Positions 1-8,793 of a stretch of 24,304 bases of DNA are shown here, piece after piece. Made by a program: the position numbers and the translations under genes. The DNA comes from Gammaproteobacteria bacterium (GTDB lineage: Bacteria > Pseudomonadota > Gammaproteobacteria > Pseudomonadales > Azotimanducaceae): contig PBAA01000025.1 in NCBI GenBank assembly GCA_002715785.1, forward strand, positions 1-24,304, read 5' to 3'. Positions within the stretch are counted from its first letter, which is position 1, and the number at the start of each line of letters is the position of its first letter. The notes below the pieces were generated by a model. It was not told the DNA's origin. It was given only the letters and a program-made list of their open reading frames with translations, and searched no databases.

Positions 1-26
1 ATAACAAAATCGTTATACGTGGTCAT
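1..26 (-). CDS. Partial 5' end of a probable 2-oxoacid:acceptor oxidoreductase subunit
   Basis: Only nine codons are inside the window. The ATG lies at 26-24 and overlaps the TGA of the flavoprotein gene (25-23) in an ATGA junction, so the two are almost certainly co-transcribed and translationally coupled. The visible residues are MTTYNDFV followed by an incomplete codon. From memory, proteobacterial 2-oxoacid:ferredoxin oxidoreductase subunits often begin with a similar NDFVIKFAN stretch and lie next to a GltD-like flavoprotein. The product name is therefore an inference from eight residues plus context. The start and the overlap are directly visible. Confidence 0.5.
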
Positions 27-1804
27 TCCGCATACGAACCCATTTGTGGGATATGTATCACGGACTTCTGCATGTCCCAGGCATTGGTGGGGCAGCGCTC
101 TGCACAGAGTCCGCAGTGGAGACAGACGTCTTCATCTTTGACCATGACACGGCCCGTTTCGAGATGTCCCGACACGTACAGATCTTGCTCGAGATTTGTC
201 GCGGGGGCCATGAGTACTGGTCGCATCGAACTTTCCTCGGCATTGTCGGTGAAGCTAATGCAGTCCATTGGGCATATATCCACACACGCATCGCACTCGA
301 TGCAAAGCCGGTCGGTGAACACGGTTTGCACATCGCAATTTAGGCAACGTTGTGCCTCGTCGAATCCGAGTTTTTCGTCGAAACCTAACTCGACTTCCAC
401 CTTGATGTTCTTCAAAGAGACTTCTTTATCGGCGTGAGGAACAATGTGACGGACCGAAGGGTCATGTTCGGCATCGTAACTCCATTCGTGGATCCCCATT
501 TTTTGGCTGAGCAGGTTAACGCCCTCCGGTGGGCGCTCCTCCTTAACGTTTTTTCCCTGACAAAACAGGTGCATGGAGATCGCGGCTTTGTGTGCGTGAG
601 CGGATGCCCAGATGATGTTCTCGGGACCCAAGGCCGAGTCACCCCCGAAAAATATTTCAGGATTGGTCGACTGAAGTGTATCTTCGTCGAGGATCGGGCA
701 ATCCCACTTGTCGAATTCAATGCCGATGTCGCGCTCAATCCAGGGGCAGTGGTTCTCTTGCCCAATCGCCATGAGGATATGGTCGGCCTCTATAAAGACG
801 TCAGGTTCGTCACTGGGGACGTATTTCAGACGGCCGTTCTCTTCCACAGGTGTAACGCATTCAAACAAGACGCCCTTTAATTTGCCGTTTTCGTGGATAA
901 ACTCTTTCGGAGGCCTATTGTTAATGATCGGGATGCCTTCGTTCATCGCATCCTCTTTTTCCCAATCGCTGGCTTTCATGACATCGAATGCACTGCGGAC
1001 AACGACGGTTACCGATTCCGCGCCCAATCGAGTTGATGTTCGGCAACAGTCCATCGCGGTGTTACCGCCTCCCATGACGATAACTTTTCCGGAAATACTT
1101 GTCGTATGACCGAACGCGACGCTCGATAACCAATCAATGCCGATAGAGATGTGCTCGTCGACCTCGGTTCGACCAGGTATGTCTAAATCGCGCCCTCGGG
1201 GCGCGCCCGTACCGACAAAATAAGCGTCATAGTTCATATCGAGCATGGCTTGCATGCTCGATATCTCATAATCGAAGTAGGTGTTAACTCCCATGTTAAG
1301 AATGAGATCCACTTCTTCGTCTAAAACGTCGGCTGGCAGCCTGAAAGCGGGAATCTGGCTACGCATCATTCCACCGCCAGCCGCATCCCGATCAAACATG
1401 TCGATCTCGTACCCAAATGGTAGCAGGTCTCTAGCTACCGCCAGTGACGCGGGGCCTGCTCCGAGCAGCGCAATCTTTTTGCCGTTTTTCTCTACCGGCA
1501 CCCTTGGAAGGAACGCAGTGATGTCACCTTTGTGATCTGCCGCAACTCGTTTTAGGCGACATATTGCGACAGGTTTTTCCTCTGTCCTAACACGTCGACA
1601 TGCGGGTTCGCAGGGTCGGTCGCACGTCCTTCCGAGTATTCCTGGGAAGACGTTCGAATCCCAATTGATCATGTAAGCTTCGGTATAGCGTTGCTGGGCG
1701 ATGAGCCGGATGTATTCGGGCACCGGGGTATGGGCAGGACACGCCCACTGACAGTCGACTACTTTATGGAAGTAGTTGGGATCCAGAATGTTGGTTGCTT
1801 TCAT
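23..1804 (-). CDS. GltD-family FAD/NAD(P) oxidoreductase with C-terminal double 4Fe-4S ferredoxin module
   Basis: This is a 593-residue cytoplasmic flavoprotein. An N-terminal cysteine-rich iron-sulfur segment (C18, C22, C61, C65, C69) is followed by an FAD dinucleotide-binding motif GAGPAS at 115-120, a second nucleotide-binding motif GGGNTA at 245-250 for NAD(P)H, and an FAD-contacting GGDSALGPEN segment near 387-396. This is the architecture of the glutamate synthase small subunit and of dihydropyrimidine dehydrogenase. The C terminus adds two ferredoxin-type clusters (C501, C504, C507, C511 and C561, C564, C567, C571), which the usual GltD lacks. No large glutamate synthase subunit is next to it. 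The downstream partner looks like a 2-oxoacid:acceptor oxidoreductase, so its likely job is to pass electrons between NAD(P)H and that enzyme. The ATG start is 146 bp from the divergent mfd start. I see no strong Shine-Dalgarno sequence or promoter there. The fold is certain; the physiological partner is inferred. Confidence 0.85.
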   Translation of the reverse strand: MKATNILDPNYFHKVVDCQWACPAHTPVPEYIRLIAQQRYTEAYMINWDSNVFPGILGRTCDRPCEPACRRVRTEEKPVAICRLKRVAADHKGDITAFLPRVPVEKNGKKIALLGAGPASLAVARDLLPFGYEIDMFDRDAAGGGMMRSQIPAFRLPADVLDEEVDLILNMGVNTYFDYEISSMQAMLDMNYDAYFVGTGAPRGRDLDIPGRTEVDEHISIGIDWLSSVAFGHTTSISGKVIVMGGGNTAMDCCRTSTRLGAESVTVVVRSAFDVMKASDWEKEDAMNEGIPIINNRPPKEFIHENGKLKGVLFECVTPVEENGRLKYVPSDEPDVFIEADHILMAIGQENHCPWIERDIGIEFDKWDCPILDEDTLQSTNPEIFFGGDSALGPENIIWASAHAHKAAISMHLFCQGKNVKEERPPEGVNLLSQKMGIHEWSYDAEHDPSVRHIVPHADKEVSLKNIKVEVELGFDEKLGFDEAQRCLNCDVQTVFTDRLCIECDACVDICPMDCISFTDNAEESSMRPVLMAPATNLEQDLYVSGHLETGRVMVKDEDVCLHCGLCAERCPTNAWDMQKSVIHIPQMGSYAE

Positions 1805-1950
1805 TGGAATACGAGCTGCACGGAGTATGCAACCGCCAAGGAAGGATAGAATTTCCTCTTCAAAACGCGGACTTTATCCTTTCTTTTGGCTTGCTACCAC
1901 AAGAATCGAAGGTCTCGCGAAGAAATGAGATATCAGCTAAAGCTCTGCCG

Positions 1951-4900
1951 ATGGAATTAAAAACTCTAATTAAACAGCTAGAAGTTCCGGCTCCTCGCAT
2001 GGTTCATAACTGGCAGGGATTTTCTGGCAGCGCGGACTCGTGTTCATTAGCGCAGCTAATTTCCGACTCGGATAAATTTTTCATTTTTGTAGCCTCTGGA
2101 TCGGAAGAAGTTGAAAGTGTGGCTAATGAGCTTCAGTTCTTTGGTTCGTCAAAATTAAACGTTCTTACGATTCCCGAATGGGAAACGCTACCGTACGATT
2201 CTTTCTCTCCCCACGATGACCTGATATCGGAACGACTGGCAACGTCCTTTGAACTACTTCATGCAAACAACGGTGCTCTAGTCGTTTCGATTCGTAGTCT
2301 TTTGCAGTGCATGCCACCAAGTCAATTCGTTCGCTCGCGATCGTTTCTTTTCGAACCGGGACAGTACTTTGATATTCAGCTCGAACGCCAACGACTGATA
2401 CAAACGGGATACCGTCATGTCGAATTGGTGATGGAACGTGGCGAATTTGCAGTTCGCGGGTCGATTATGGACATCTATCCTATGGGTAGTGATCTCCCTA
2501 TTCGCATCGATCTCGATGACGATGTGATTGACGGGATCCGTAGTTTTGATCCTGATTCACAGCGAACGATCGCGAGACTCGAGACCATAAGACTGCTGCC
2601 AGCCAAAGAGTTTCCGCTCGACCAGGATGCTATCGCTCGCTTTCGGGAGAGCTGGCACGAGACCTTCGATGTTGATGTCCGCCGCTGTCCGATTTACCAA
2701 GAGGTAAGCGAGGGGATGGCGGCGCAAGGATTGGAGTATTACTTACCTCTATTTTTTGAGAATACTGAAACGTTATTTGATTACTTACCGCAAGATTGTG
2801 TATTCGTAGTTGCTGATAAGGTCGAAGCGTCGGCGAGTCACTTCTGGAAAGAATTAGTCGCCCGATACGAAAGTCTTCGGCATGACATCGAACGACCTGT
2901 ACTCCCTCCCGAAAGGCTCTTTCAAAAATGGCCGGTTGTGTCAAAACTGCTTAGACAGCACGGCGTAATTCAACTAGATCCAAGTCGTGAGAGAGATCAG
3001 AACGTGGTTGAACTAGACTCACGTTCAACACCCCCTGTCCGGGCGGAATTAAGGCGCAGCGACCCGGGAACAGCTCTGCGTCAATACCTAGAGACCACCG
3101 CGAGCCGCGTATTGTTTACCGCCGAATCACCGGGGCGTCTCGCGCATCTGGATGAGTTTCTGCGTCGCAGCACGGTTGTTGCGGTCGAAACCCAAGATTT
3201 CTCTCGTTGGTTGAAAGTAGGAGTTTCTCCTGGACTTGTGATTGCTCCGATTGATCGCGGTTTTGCGTTTGAAGATGTCGTCGTGATTAGTGACGCTCAA
3301 ATATTCGGACGGGAACTCGAACGTCCGAACAAGAATCCGCGGCGGTCCGTTGATCCCGAATGGATTATAAGAAACTTGACGGAACTAAATCTCGATGCCC
3401 CCGTGGTTCATGTTGAGCACGGGATCGGTAGGTATAAAGGCTTGGAGACACTGGTTATCGATCGGCATCCGGCCGAGTTCTTGACGTTGGAATACGCCGA
3501 GGGCGCGAGGCTATACGTACCTATTATGTCGCTAGATTTAATTTCTCGATATGCCGGGGCTGACCACGAGTCGGCTCCGCTTCATAAGCTTGGGGCGGAC
3601 AAATGGTCTAAGGAAAAGCGTCGAGCTGCAGAGAAAGTACGCGATGTCGCGGCGGAGCTTTTAGACGTGTATGCGCGACGCGAAATTGCCGAAGGCTTCG
3701 CTTTTCCGCGACCGGATGCGGACTACGAAAGGTTTTGTGATGAGTTTCCTTTTGAACTGACGCTCGATCAGCGAAACGCTATTGACGCAATGGTTGGAGA
3801 CTTAACACGAGTTCGCTCCGCCGACCGCCTTATTTGTGGAGACGTTGGTTTCGGCAAGACCGAAGTCGCCATGAGGGCTGCGTACATCGCGTCTCAGGCC
3901 GGCAAACAAGTTGCAGTATTGGTTCCAACGACACTGTTGGCCCAGCAACACTACGAGACGTTTAGTGATCGATTTTCTCAATGGCCGCAGCAAATCGAGG
4001 TCGTTTCACGAATGCGCCAGGATATGGAGGTAGAGCGTCTTAAGGGGGAATTATCGAACGGTACCGTCGATATCATTATTGGGACTCATCGTTTGTTAAC
4101 TTCGGATTTTCACTTTAAAGATCTTGGGTTGATCATTATCGACGAGGAGCACAGATTTGGGGTTAGACAGAAAGAACGCCTGAAAAGTATCCGTGAGTCG
4201 GCAGACGTGCTGGCGCTCACGGCGACACCGATCCCGCGCACTTTGAATATGGCTATCAGCGGGATGCGTGAACTATCCATCATCGCAACACCACCGGCAA
4301 AGCGACTGGCTATCAAGACCTTCGTCATACGAAAGAACCGGCAGATCATACGAGAGGCCGTCGATCGGGAACTGTCGCGTGGTGGACAAGTTTTTTATAT
4401 ACACAACGACGTCAGAACGATTGAACAAACCGCCGAAGAACTGTCTGAGTTATATCCCGTGGCTCGTATCGCGGTTGGTCATGGACAAATGCCGAAGCGG
4501 CGTCTTGAAAAAGCCATGGCAGACTTTTACCACCGCAGAAGCAATCTTCTTGTATGCAGTACGATCATCGAAAACGGCATTGACGTACCTAACGCCAACA
4601 CGATTGTGATTGATCGCGCGGATAAATTTGGCCTTGCTCAATTGCATCAACTCCGAGGACGTGTGGGGCGGTCGACCCGGCAAGCGTACGCGTACCTATT
4701 AACACCGCATCCGAAGGCTGTGTCACGTGAAGCGAGAAAAAGGCTCGATGCGATCGAAGCGTCTGGAGAACTGGGAATTGGATTTACGTTATCGACCTAC
4801 GATCTGGAAATTAGAGGCGCGGGTGAGTTATTAGGTGACGACCAATCAGGACAAATTGAGACCGTCGGTTACACGATGTATATGGAGATGCTGGAACGCG

Positions 4901-5418
4901 CTGTTTCCGCTATTCGAGAAGGGAATATCCCTCACTTGGATGTGCCTCTGTCAGACTCCCGCGAGGTCAATTTACATTCGCTTGCTCTCATACCGGAAGA
5001 GTATGTTCGCGATGTTGATATGCGCTTGATTCTCTATAAACGCATTGCGGGTGCAGTTTCCGAAAGCGAGCTGAAAGAATTGAAAATAGAGATGGTGGAT
5101 CGTTTTGGTAGCATACCGTTGGCGCTCTTAAATCTGTTTCTTTCGACTCAAATAAAACTCTCGGCCGCGGCACTCGGTATCAAACGTATCGATTTAGGGC
5201 CCGCCAAGGGTCTTGTTGAATTCGCAAACGACACTGCGGTCGATCCTCATAGGCTCATAAAGCTAGTGCAGGAATCGCCAGAAACGTATGAACTGATTGA
5301 TGGAAATCGGTTGAGGATAAATCGTGCTCTTGAAACAGAGGCAGCTCGATTCACGTTCGTTGAAAAATTCCTCGAAGCTATAAACGGGGAAGATCGGTAC
5401 TCGGATAAGACTGCGTGA
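1951..5418 (+). CDS. mfd: Transcription-repair coupling factor Mfd
   Basis: Mfd is the ATP-dependent translocase that removes RNA polymerase stalled at DNA lesions and recruits UvrA. With the ATG at 1951 the protein is 1155 residues, close to E. coli Mfd (1148). The frame stays open upstream to 1795, but that extension overlaps the divergent gene and does not look like Mfd. Order: UvrB-like N-terminal region (about 1-350), CarD/Tudor RNA-polymerase-interacting domain (about 481-545, with PVVHVEHGIGRY), Walker A GDVGFGKT at 630-637, DEEH box at 731-734, a TATPIPRTL helicase motif, a second RecA-like lobe with the QLRGRVGRS motif, and the C-terminal TRCF domain. The SD before 1951 is weak. The stop codon overlaps the GTG of csiV, so the two are translationally coupled. 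I see no SOS box upstream. Confidence 0.98.
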   Translation: MELKTLIKQLEVPAPRMVHNWQGFSGSADSCSLAQLISDSDKFFIFVASGSEEVESVANELQFFGSSKLNVLTIPEWETLPYDSFSPHDDLISERLATSFELLHANNGALVVSIRSLLQCMPPSQFVRSRSFLFEPGQYFDIQLERQRLIQTGYRHVELVMERGEFAVRGSIMDIYPMGSDLPIRIDLDDDVIDGIRSFDPDSQRTIARLETIRLLPAKEFPLDQDAIARFRESWHETFDVDVRRCPIYQEVSEGMAAQGLEYYLPLFFENTETLFDYLPQDCVFVVADKVEASASHFWKELVARYESLRHDIERPVLPPERLFQKWPVVSKLLRQHGVIQLDPSRERDQNVVELDSRSTPPVRAELRRSDPGTALRQYLETTASRVLFTAESPGRLAHLDEFLRRSTVVAVETQDFSRWLKVGVSPGLVIAPIDRGFAFEDVVVISDAQIFGRELERPNKNPRRSVDPEWIIRNLTELNLDAPVVHVEHGIGRYKGLETLVIDRHPAEFLTLEYAEGARLYVPIMSLDLISRYAGADHESAPLHKLGADKWSKEKRRAAEKVRDVAAELLDVYARREIAEGFAFPRPDADYERFCDEFPFELTLDQRNAIDAMVGDLTRVRSADRLICGDVGFGKTEVAMRAAYIASQAGKQVAVLVPTTLLAQQHYETFSDRFSQWPQQIEVVSRMRQDMEVERLKGELSNGTVDIIIGTHRLLTSDFHFKDLGLIIIDEEHRFGVRQKERLKSIRESADVLALTATPIPRTLNMAISGMRELSIIATPPAKRLAIKTFVIRKNRQIIREAVDRELSRGGQVFYIHNDVRTIEQTAEELSELYPVARIAVGHGQMPKRRLEKAMADFYHRRSNLLVCSTIIENGIDVPNANTIVIDRADKFGLAQLHQLRGRVGRSTRQAYAYLLTPHPKAVSREARKRLDAIEASGELGIGFTLSTYDLEIRGAGELLGDDQSGQIETVGYTMYMEMLERAVSAIREGNIPHLDVPLSDSREVNLHSLALIPEEYVRDVDMRLILYKRIAGAVSESELKELKIEMVDRFGSIPLALLNLFLSTQIKLSAAALGIKRIDLGPAKGLVEFANDTAVDPHRLIKLVQESPETYELIDGNRLRINRALETEAARFTFVEKFLEAINGEDRYSDKTA

Positions 5419-6458
5419 GAAAGCTGTTTCTGATATTGATCGTCGTGCAGTTTGCGGCTTCGGCGGTCGCGAACGATATCGATCCTTTCGCGGATAACTG
5501 GTATTGCATTGAGACCGCGATTTTCTCGAACCCGCAGGTACATCCGTCCGATACGGAGGGCGACTTCGCTGTCGAGCAAATTACCAGTAGCGATTTGCGG
5601 ACCTATTCACGACCGTTATTGCCTCTTCAACCCAACTGGATCGAACCTAGTTCCGCTCTCTTTGATTATGTAGTGGAGGAGGCAGCGGGATGGTGGATGG
5701 CTAATGATCAGCCTCGATCGGGTAATAAGGGTGCTTTGTGGCGATACCCCTCAATCAAGAATCTTGCTCTGCCGGGTGGATGGGGTACTTCGATCACGCC
5801 AGACAACTCACTTGGCACGCATGTTGAATCGGCCGGGTTTAATACAACGGGACTGCTTGACGCGCGGCCGCCAACCATTGATCGGGCGGGTCATCAGACC
5901 CACCTAAGTCAACTGGATTCGTGGTTAGCCTCTACAAGTTATATCTGGCACACCGGCGAACTTAGTCTCGATGCGACGGTGACTCGTTTGCGAAGGGGTG
6001 GGTACCGAATTATCGATCACGGCATGTGGCTTCAGCCCGTTCCCGATCGGAGTACGGCGGTCCCGTTATTGCTCCAGCTAGGAGAGCGGGCGGACAGTGG
6101 TATTTACGAAGTCGAAGGTACGTTATCCGTGACCCGCGGACGTTATTTGCACTTTGACGTCAAGTTATGGATGAGCGATCCGGAATCGCCAGACGGAGAG
6201 AAACATAGTTTTATCGAGCTGCGAGAGAGCAGACGCATGCGCAGTAGCGAAATTCATTATCTTGACCACCCTGCCCTGGGCATGTTGGTTAAAGTCGTGC
6301 CGGCTGAGGTTCCAGAACTAGCGAAGGATCTCCTTGAGCGAATGGGCAGCGCGCCCGACGATGTCGAGGAGGTTCGGCGAGTTCCTCTCAATAGCCAGGC
6401 TGATTCCATGATGTTGGATTGGTCCATCGCCTCGACCTGCCGCGGCATTTACGACTAA
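5415..6458 (+). CDS. csiV: CsiV-family periplasmic peptidoglycan-binding protein
   Basis: The 347-residue protein starts at a GTG that overlaps the mfd stop (GTGA, 5415-5418). Residues 1-19 form a typical Sec signal peptide, MRKLFLILIV followed by a hydrophobic stretch and an Ala-Val-Ala cleavage site before N20. The family signature is the C-terminal block: a strand near LSVTRGRYLHFDVKLW, then ESRRMRSSEIHYLDHPALG, with H281-Y282-L283-D284-H285-P286. I recognise this as the CsiV family. In Vibrio cholerae CsiV binds peptidoglycan and activates the LpoA-PBP1a synthase. In Pseudomonas a homologue follows mfd in the same way, as I recall. The conserved domain seems to end near residue 298. The last 49 residues look like a non-conserved tail, and most of them are encoded opposite the 3' end of the phosphorylase gene (6318-6458). 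Confidence 0.85.
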   Translation: MRKLFLILIVVQFAASAVANDIDPFADNWYCIETAIFSNPQVHPSDTEGDFAVEQITSSDLRTYSRPLLPLQPNWIEPSSALFDYVVEEAAGWWMANDQPRSGNKGALWRYPSIKNLALPGGWGTSITPDNSLGTHVESAGFNTTGLLDARPPTIDRAGHQTHLSQLDSWLASTSYIWHTGELSLDATVTRLRRGGYRIIDHGMWLQPVPDRSTAVPLLLQLGERADSGIYEVEGTLSVTRGRYLHFDVKLWMSDPESPDGEKHSFIELRESRRMRSSEIHYLDHPALGMLVKVVPAEVPELAKDLLERMGSAPDDVEEVRRVPLNSQADSMMLDWSIASTCRGIYD

Positions 6459-7091
6459 ACAGAGACCGCCAAAGGGGATATTCAATTCCCTCGCCAGCGC
6501 TACTTCGGGCATCGCGGTCATTCCAACGAGATCGCAACCGTCCCTTCTCAATCGTTCGATCTCTGCGGCTGTTTCAAGCCGAGGTCCTTGAGTACAGCCG
6601 TAGGTTCCCGAGGTGTGAATCGAGTATCCAGATTCTAGCGCCGATGAGATGAGCTGATTCCGAACGACCGGGTCAAAGGGCTCACTGAGGTCGAAGTGGT
6701 TCAGGCCCAACACGCTATTGAAAGAGCCTTCGCGGCCCCAGGTGTAGTCGATGATCTGATTCGGTATGACGATGTCACCGATAATGAAATTGTCGGCGAT
6801 GGCGCCAACGGTATACATCCCGATGATGGCTGAAGCGGAGGCTTCGTAAAATGTCCAAAGATTTGCGCGGTAATTGATTTCGTGAGGAGCAATGGTATGT
6901 GGAAGTCCGTGTCTCGCCATGAAGACGACGTCAGAGTCTCCGATCTCCAAGGTCCGTAACGGCGCCGATGCGTTACCAAAGAGGGTTGGTGACGACTCTG
7001 TGGTTTCAACGCGGTTGGTGTCTTCGGTAGTAATTGTTCCGCCGAGAACCCCGATTAACGTTGGTACGTCGCTATGCTCGCTTTGATCCAT
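6318..7091 (-). CDS. Probable S-methyl-5'-thioinosine phosphorylase (MTAP/PNP family)
   Basis: The 257-residue cytoplasmic phosphorylase cleaves a purine nucleoside with phosphate to base plus ribose-1-phosphate derivative. Family motifs are the glycine loop IGVLGGT (13-19), MARHG..H.IAPHEINYRAN (58-77), TYGCTQGPRLET (163-174) and GMTAMPEVALARE (190-202). Adenosine-type MTA phosphorylases carry aspartates in the base-recognition loop near LVVNAAAG (212-219). Here N215 sits there instead, as in 6-oxopurine enzymes, which favours methylthioinosine over methylthioadenosine. Pseudomonas has such an enzyme in the same neighbourhood. It lies 21 bp after hpt, which would salvage the hypoxanthine released. 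The last 47 codons including the stop overlap csiV antisense. A generic purine nucleoside phosphorylase remains possible. Confidence 0.85.
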   Translation of the reverse strand: MDQSEHSDVPTLIGVLGGTITTEDTNRVETTESSPTLFGNASAPLRTLEIGDSDVVFMARHGLPHTIAPHEINYRANLWTFYEASASAIIGMYTVGAIADNFIIGDIVIPNQIIDYTWGREGSFNSVLGLNHFDLSEPFDPVVRNQLISSALESGYSIHTSGTYGCTQGPRLETAAEIERLRRDGCDLVGMTAMPEVALARELNIPFGGLCLVVNAAAGRGDGPIQHHGISLAIERNSPNLLDIVGRAAHSLKEILR

Positions 7092-7112
7092 GCACTGTCT
7101 CGAAGTTCTTGG

Positions 7113-7646
7113 TCAAACTGCGCGGGCGTATATCGAGGGGAGATTTCGATATAAACCGTCAAAATCCATCCCCCTTCCGATTAGAAACCGAGCGGGTGCG
7201 GTCAAGGCGACGAAGTCGGGTTCAAAGATCTGACAATCAACAGTCTCGCGCGACGTGGGCTTGTCAACTAACACGGCCGTCCATACAGCAGCTGCATCAT
7301 CCTGAAGTTCATTGACAACAGCACTCAGCGTGACGCCTTGATCGATTACGTCGTCGACCACCACCACGTTACGATCACGCAAATTTGTATGAGGTCGGGT
7401 GTGAACTCGAACTTCTTGCCCCTCCATTCCGTCGTATCGTGTCGCATACAAAAAATCCATTGCTAACGGGAAGTGCAACCTTTTTGTTAGATCCCACATG
7501 AACGGCAGACCACCGTTCATAACGCAGACGAAAACAGGCATCGCTTCCGCAAGTTCCAGAGTCATTCGAACAGCTACTTTATCGATCGCGTGTTCTATCG
7601 TACGGGCGTCGAACAAGAGCTCGTAGTCCGTGGGTACTTGAGTCAC
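7113..7646 (-). CDS. hpt: Hypoxanthine-guanine phosphoribosyltransferase
   Basis: The 177-residue type I phosphoribosyltransferase converts hypoxanthine or guanine plus PRPP to IMP or GMP. The PRPP-binding loop is VVVVDDVIDQGVTL at 94-107, with the acidic pair D98-D99 and the probable catalytic base D102. The purine-contacting lysine is K129 in VDKPTSR, and the hood signature GRGMDFDGLYRNLP is at 157-170. The start is a GTG (7646-7644) that overlaps the mscS stop in a GTGA junction, so translation is coupled to the channel gene. The thioinosine phosphorylase follows after 21 bp. The pairing suggests salvage of the purine from polyamine-derived methylthioadenosine after its deamination. The fold is certain; specificity for hypoxanthine or guanine rather than xanthine is inferred from similarity. 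Confidence 0.92.
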   Translation of the reverse strand: MTQVPTDYELLFDARTIEHAIDKVAVRMTLELAEAMPVFVCVMNGGLPFMWDLTKRLHFPLAMDFLYATRYDGMEGQEVRVHTRPHTNLRDRNVVVVDDVIDQGVTLSAVVNELQDDAAAVWTAVLVDKPTSRETVDCQIFEPDFVALTAPARFLIGRGMDFDGLYRNLPSIYARAV

Positions 7647-8746
7647 GAAAGACTCTGTTGTTCTCGCGGCTCTATATTCGGCTCAGTCGCCTCGACGTGA
7701 AGTGTTCGTGTTGGGAAGGCGATTTCAGCCCCGTGTCGCTCGATGATACCTGCGATCTCGAACAGGATGGATTCTTTAATCTCGTGAAACTCCGTCCAGC
7801 CCTTGGTTTTTGTGAACGTGTAAATCCAAAAATCAACAGAGGAGGAACCAAAGGAGAGTAGATTCACCATCAATGTTTGATTTGTATCGATGGCGTCATG
7901 GTTACGGAGCAATTGGCGGATATCTTCAAGGATGCTCGGTAAGACGTTAATGTCGTCGTAACGTACGCCGATTGTTTCCTTGATCCGCCGGTTATCCATT
8001 TGGCTAGGATTTTCCACGATCAGATTAGTGAAAACGGAATTTGGGATGTGTAATGGTCGTTTATCAAATGTCCTAATTCTTGTAGTGAGCACCATGATTT
8101 CTTCAACGGTGCCCTCGATTTCTCGATCAGGCGAACTAATCCAGTCGCCCTCTTTGAACGGTTGTTTAAAGAGGATCATCAAGAACCCAAAGTAATTTGC
8201 GAGGAGATCCTGCGCCGCGAAGCCAACGGCTAATCCTCCTATCCCGCCAAATGCCAGTACGCCGCTGACGCTGATCCCCAAGCTTTGAAGTACGACGAGA
8301 GCGGTTACGATGATGATGGAAACCCTGAGTAATCTACCGATACCGTTCGCGATTGAAGCATCCCATGGATGGTCTTGATATCGGGCATCCTGCATGCTGT
8401 TTTGAATGTTGCTGACCACGCGAGTCGCGAACCACGCGAGTAACACAACCACGCCGACTTTCCTGATTGGATCGACAAGCTGGAAGATGTCGGATGGTGC
8501 GTCGCCGCCTACGACTTCTGCGGCCCAGAGAATACCAAGCAGCACAATGCCCCAACGTACAGGTTTACGGGCGGACTCCAACAGCGCGTCGTCCCACACG
8601 TTGTGCGTGTTTTCGAGACTCCGTGCGATACGGTTGAAGGTAAAACGCAACACGGCGTCTACAACAAACGTCAGCAATACGATCCCGAGGACCTGCCACA
8701 AGGTGCCCTCCATTATGGCGATCCGATCAATCCACGTATCAATCAT
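7643..8746 (-). CDS. MscS-family mechanosensitive ion channel, YnaI-like five-helix type
   Basis: This 367-residue inner-membrane protein opens in response to membrane tension and releases small solutes on osmotic downshift. Hydrophobic segments lie at about 15-36, 64-80, 94-111 and 138-157. They are followed by the pore helix 162-194 with the glycine/alanine-packed GVLAFGGIGGLAVGFAAQDLL pattern (160-182). The cytoplasmic beta domain comes next, with FKEGDWI (197-203) and the RTFDKRPLHIPNS segment (225-237), then the alpha/beta domain. Five helices and this length resemble E. coli YnaI rather than the three-helix MscS. The ATG at 8746 has a GGGGA Shine-Dalgarno five bases upstream. It is the first gene of a three-gene minus-strand unit with hpt and the phosphorylase, divergent from lexA. 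No obvious sigma-70 promoter is visible for it, but an inverted repeat lies 48 bp upstream. Confidence 0.93.
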   Translation of the reverse strand: MIDTWIDRIAIMEGTLWQVLGIVLLTFVVDAVLRFTFNRIARSLENTHNVWDDALLESARKPVRWGIVLLGILWAAEVVGGDAPSDIFQLVDPIRKVGVVVLLAWFATRVVSNIQNSMQDARYQDHPWDASIANGIGRLLRVSIIIVTALVVLQSLGISVSGVLAFGGIGGLAVGFAAQDLLANYFGFLMILFKQPFKEGDWISSPDREIEGTVEEIMVLTTRIRTFDKRPLHIPNSVFTNLIVENPSQMDNRRIKETIGVRYDDINVLPSILEDIRQLLRNHDAIDTNQTLMVNLLSFGSSSVDFWIYTFTKTKGWTEFHEIKESILFEIAGIIERHGAEIAFPTRTLHVEATEPNIEPREQQSLS

Positions 8747-8793
8747 CTTGATCCCCGTAGGCGGTTAATTTGTTCAAAGTGCGTCAAGTAACA

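Noticed and set aside
1795..1950. N-terminal extension of Mfd by 52 codons
   Set aside because: It overlaps the start of the divergent flavoprotein gene, does not resemble Mfd, and the ATG at 1951 gives the family's usual length.
1805..1950. Promoters for mfd and the divergent flavoprotein gene
   Set aside because: No pair of -35 and -10 elements with acceptable spacing stood out on either strand.
2630..2944. 104-codon frame antisense to mfd
   Set aside because: It is fully contained in mfd, with low-complexity composition and no ribosome binding site seen.
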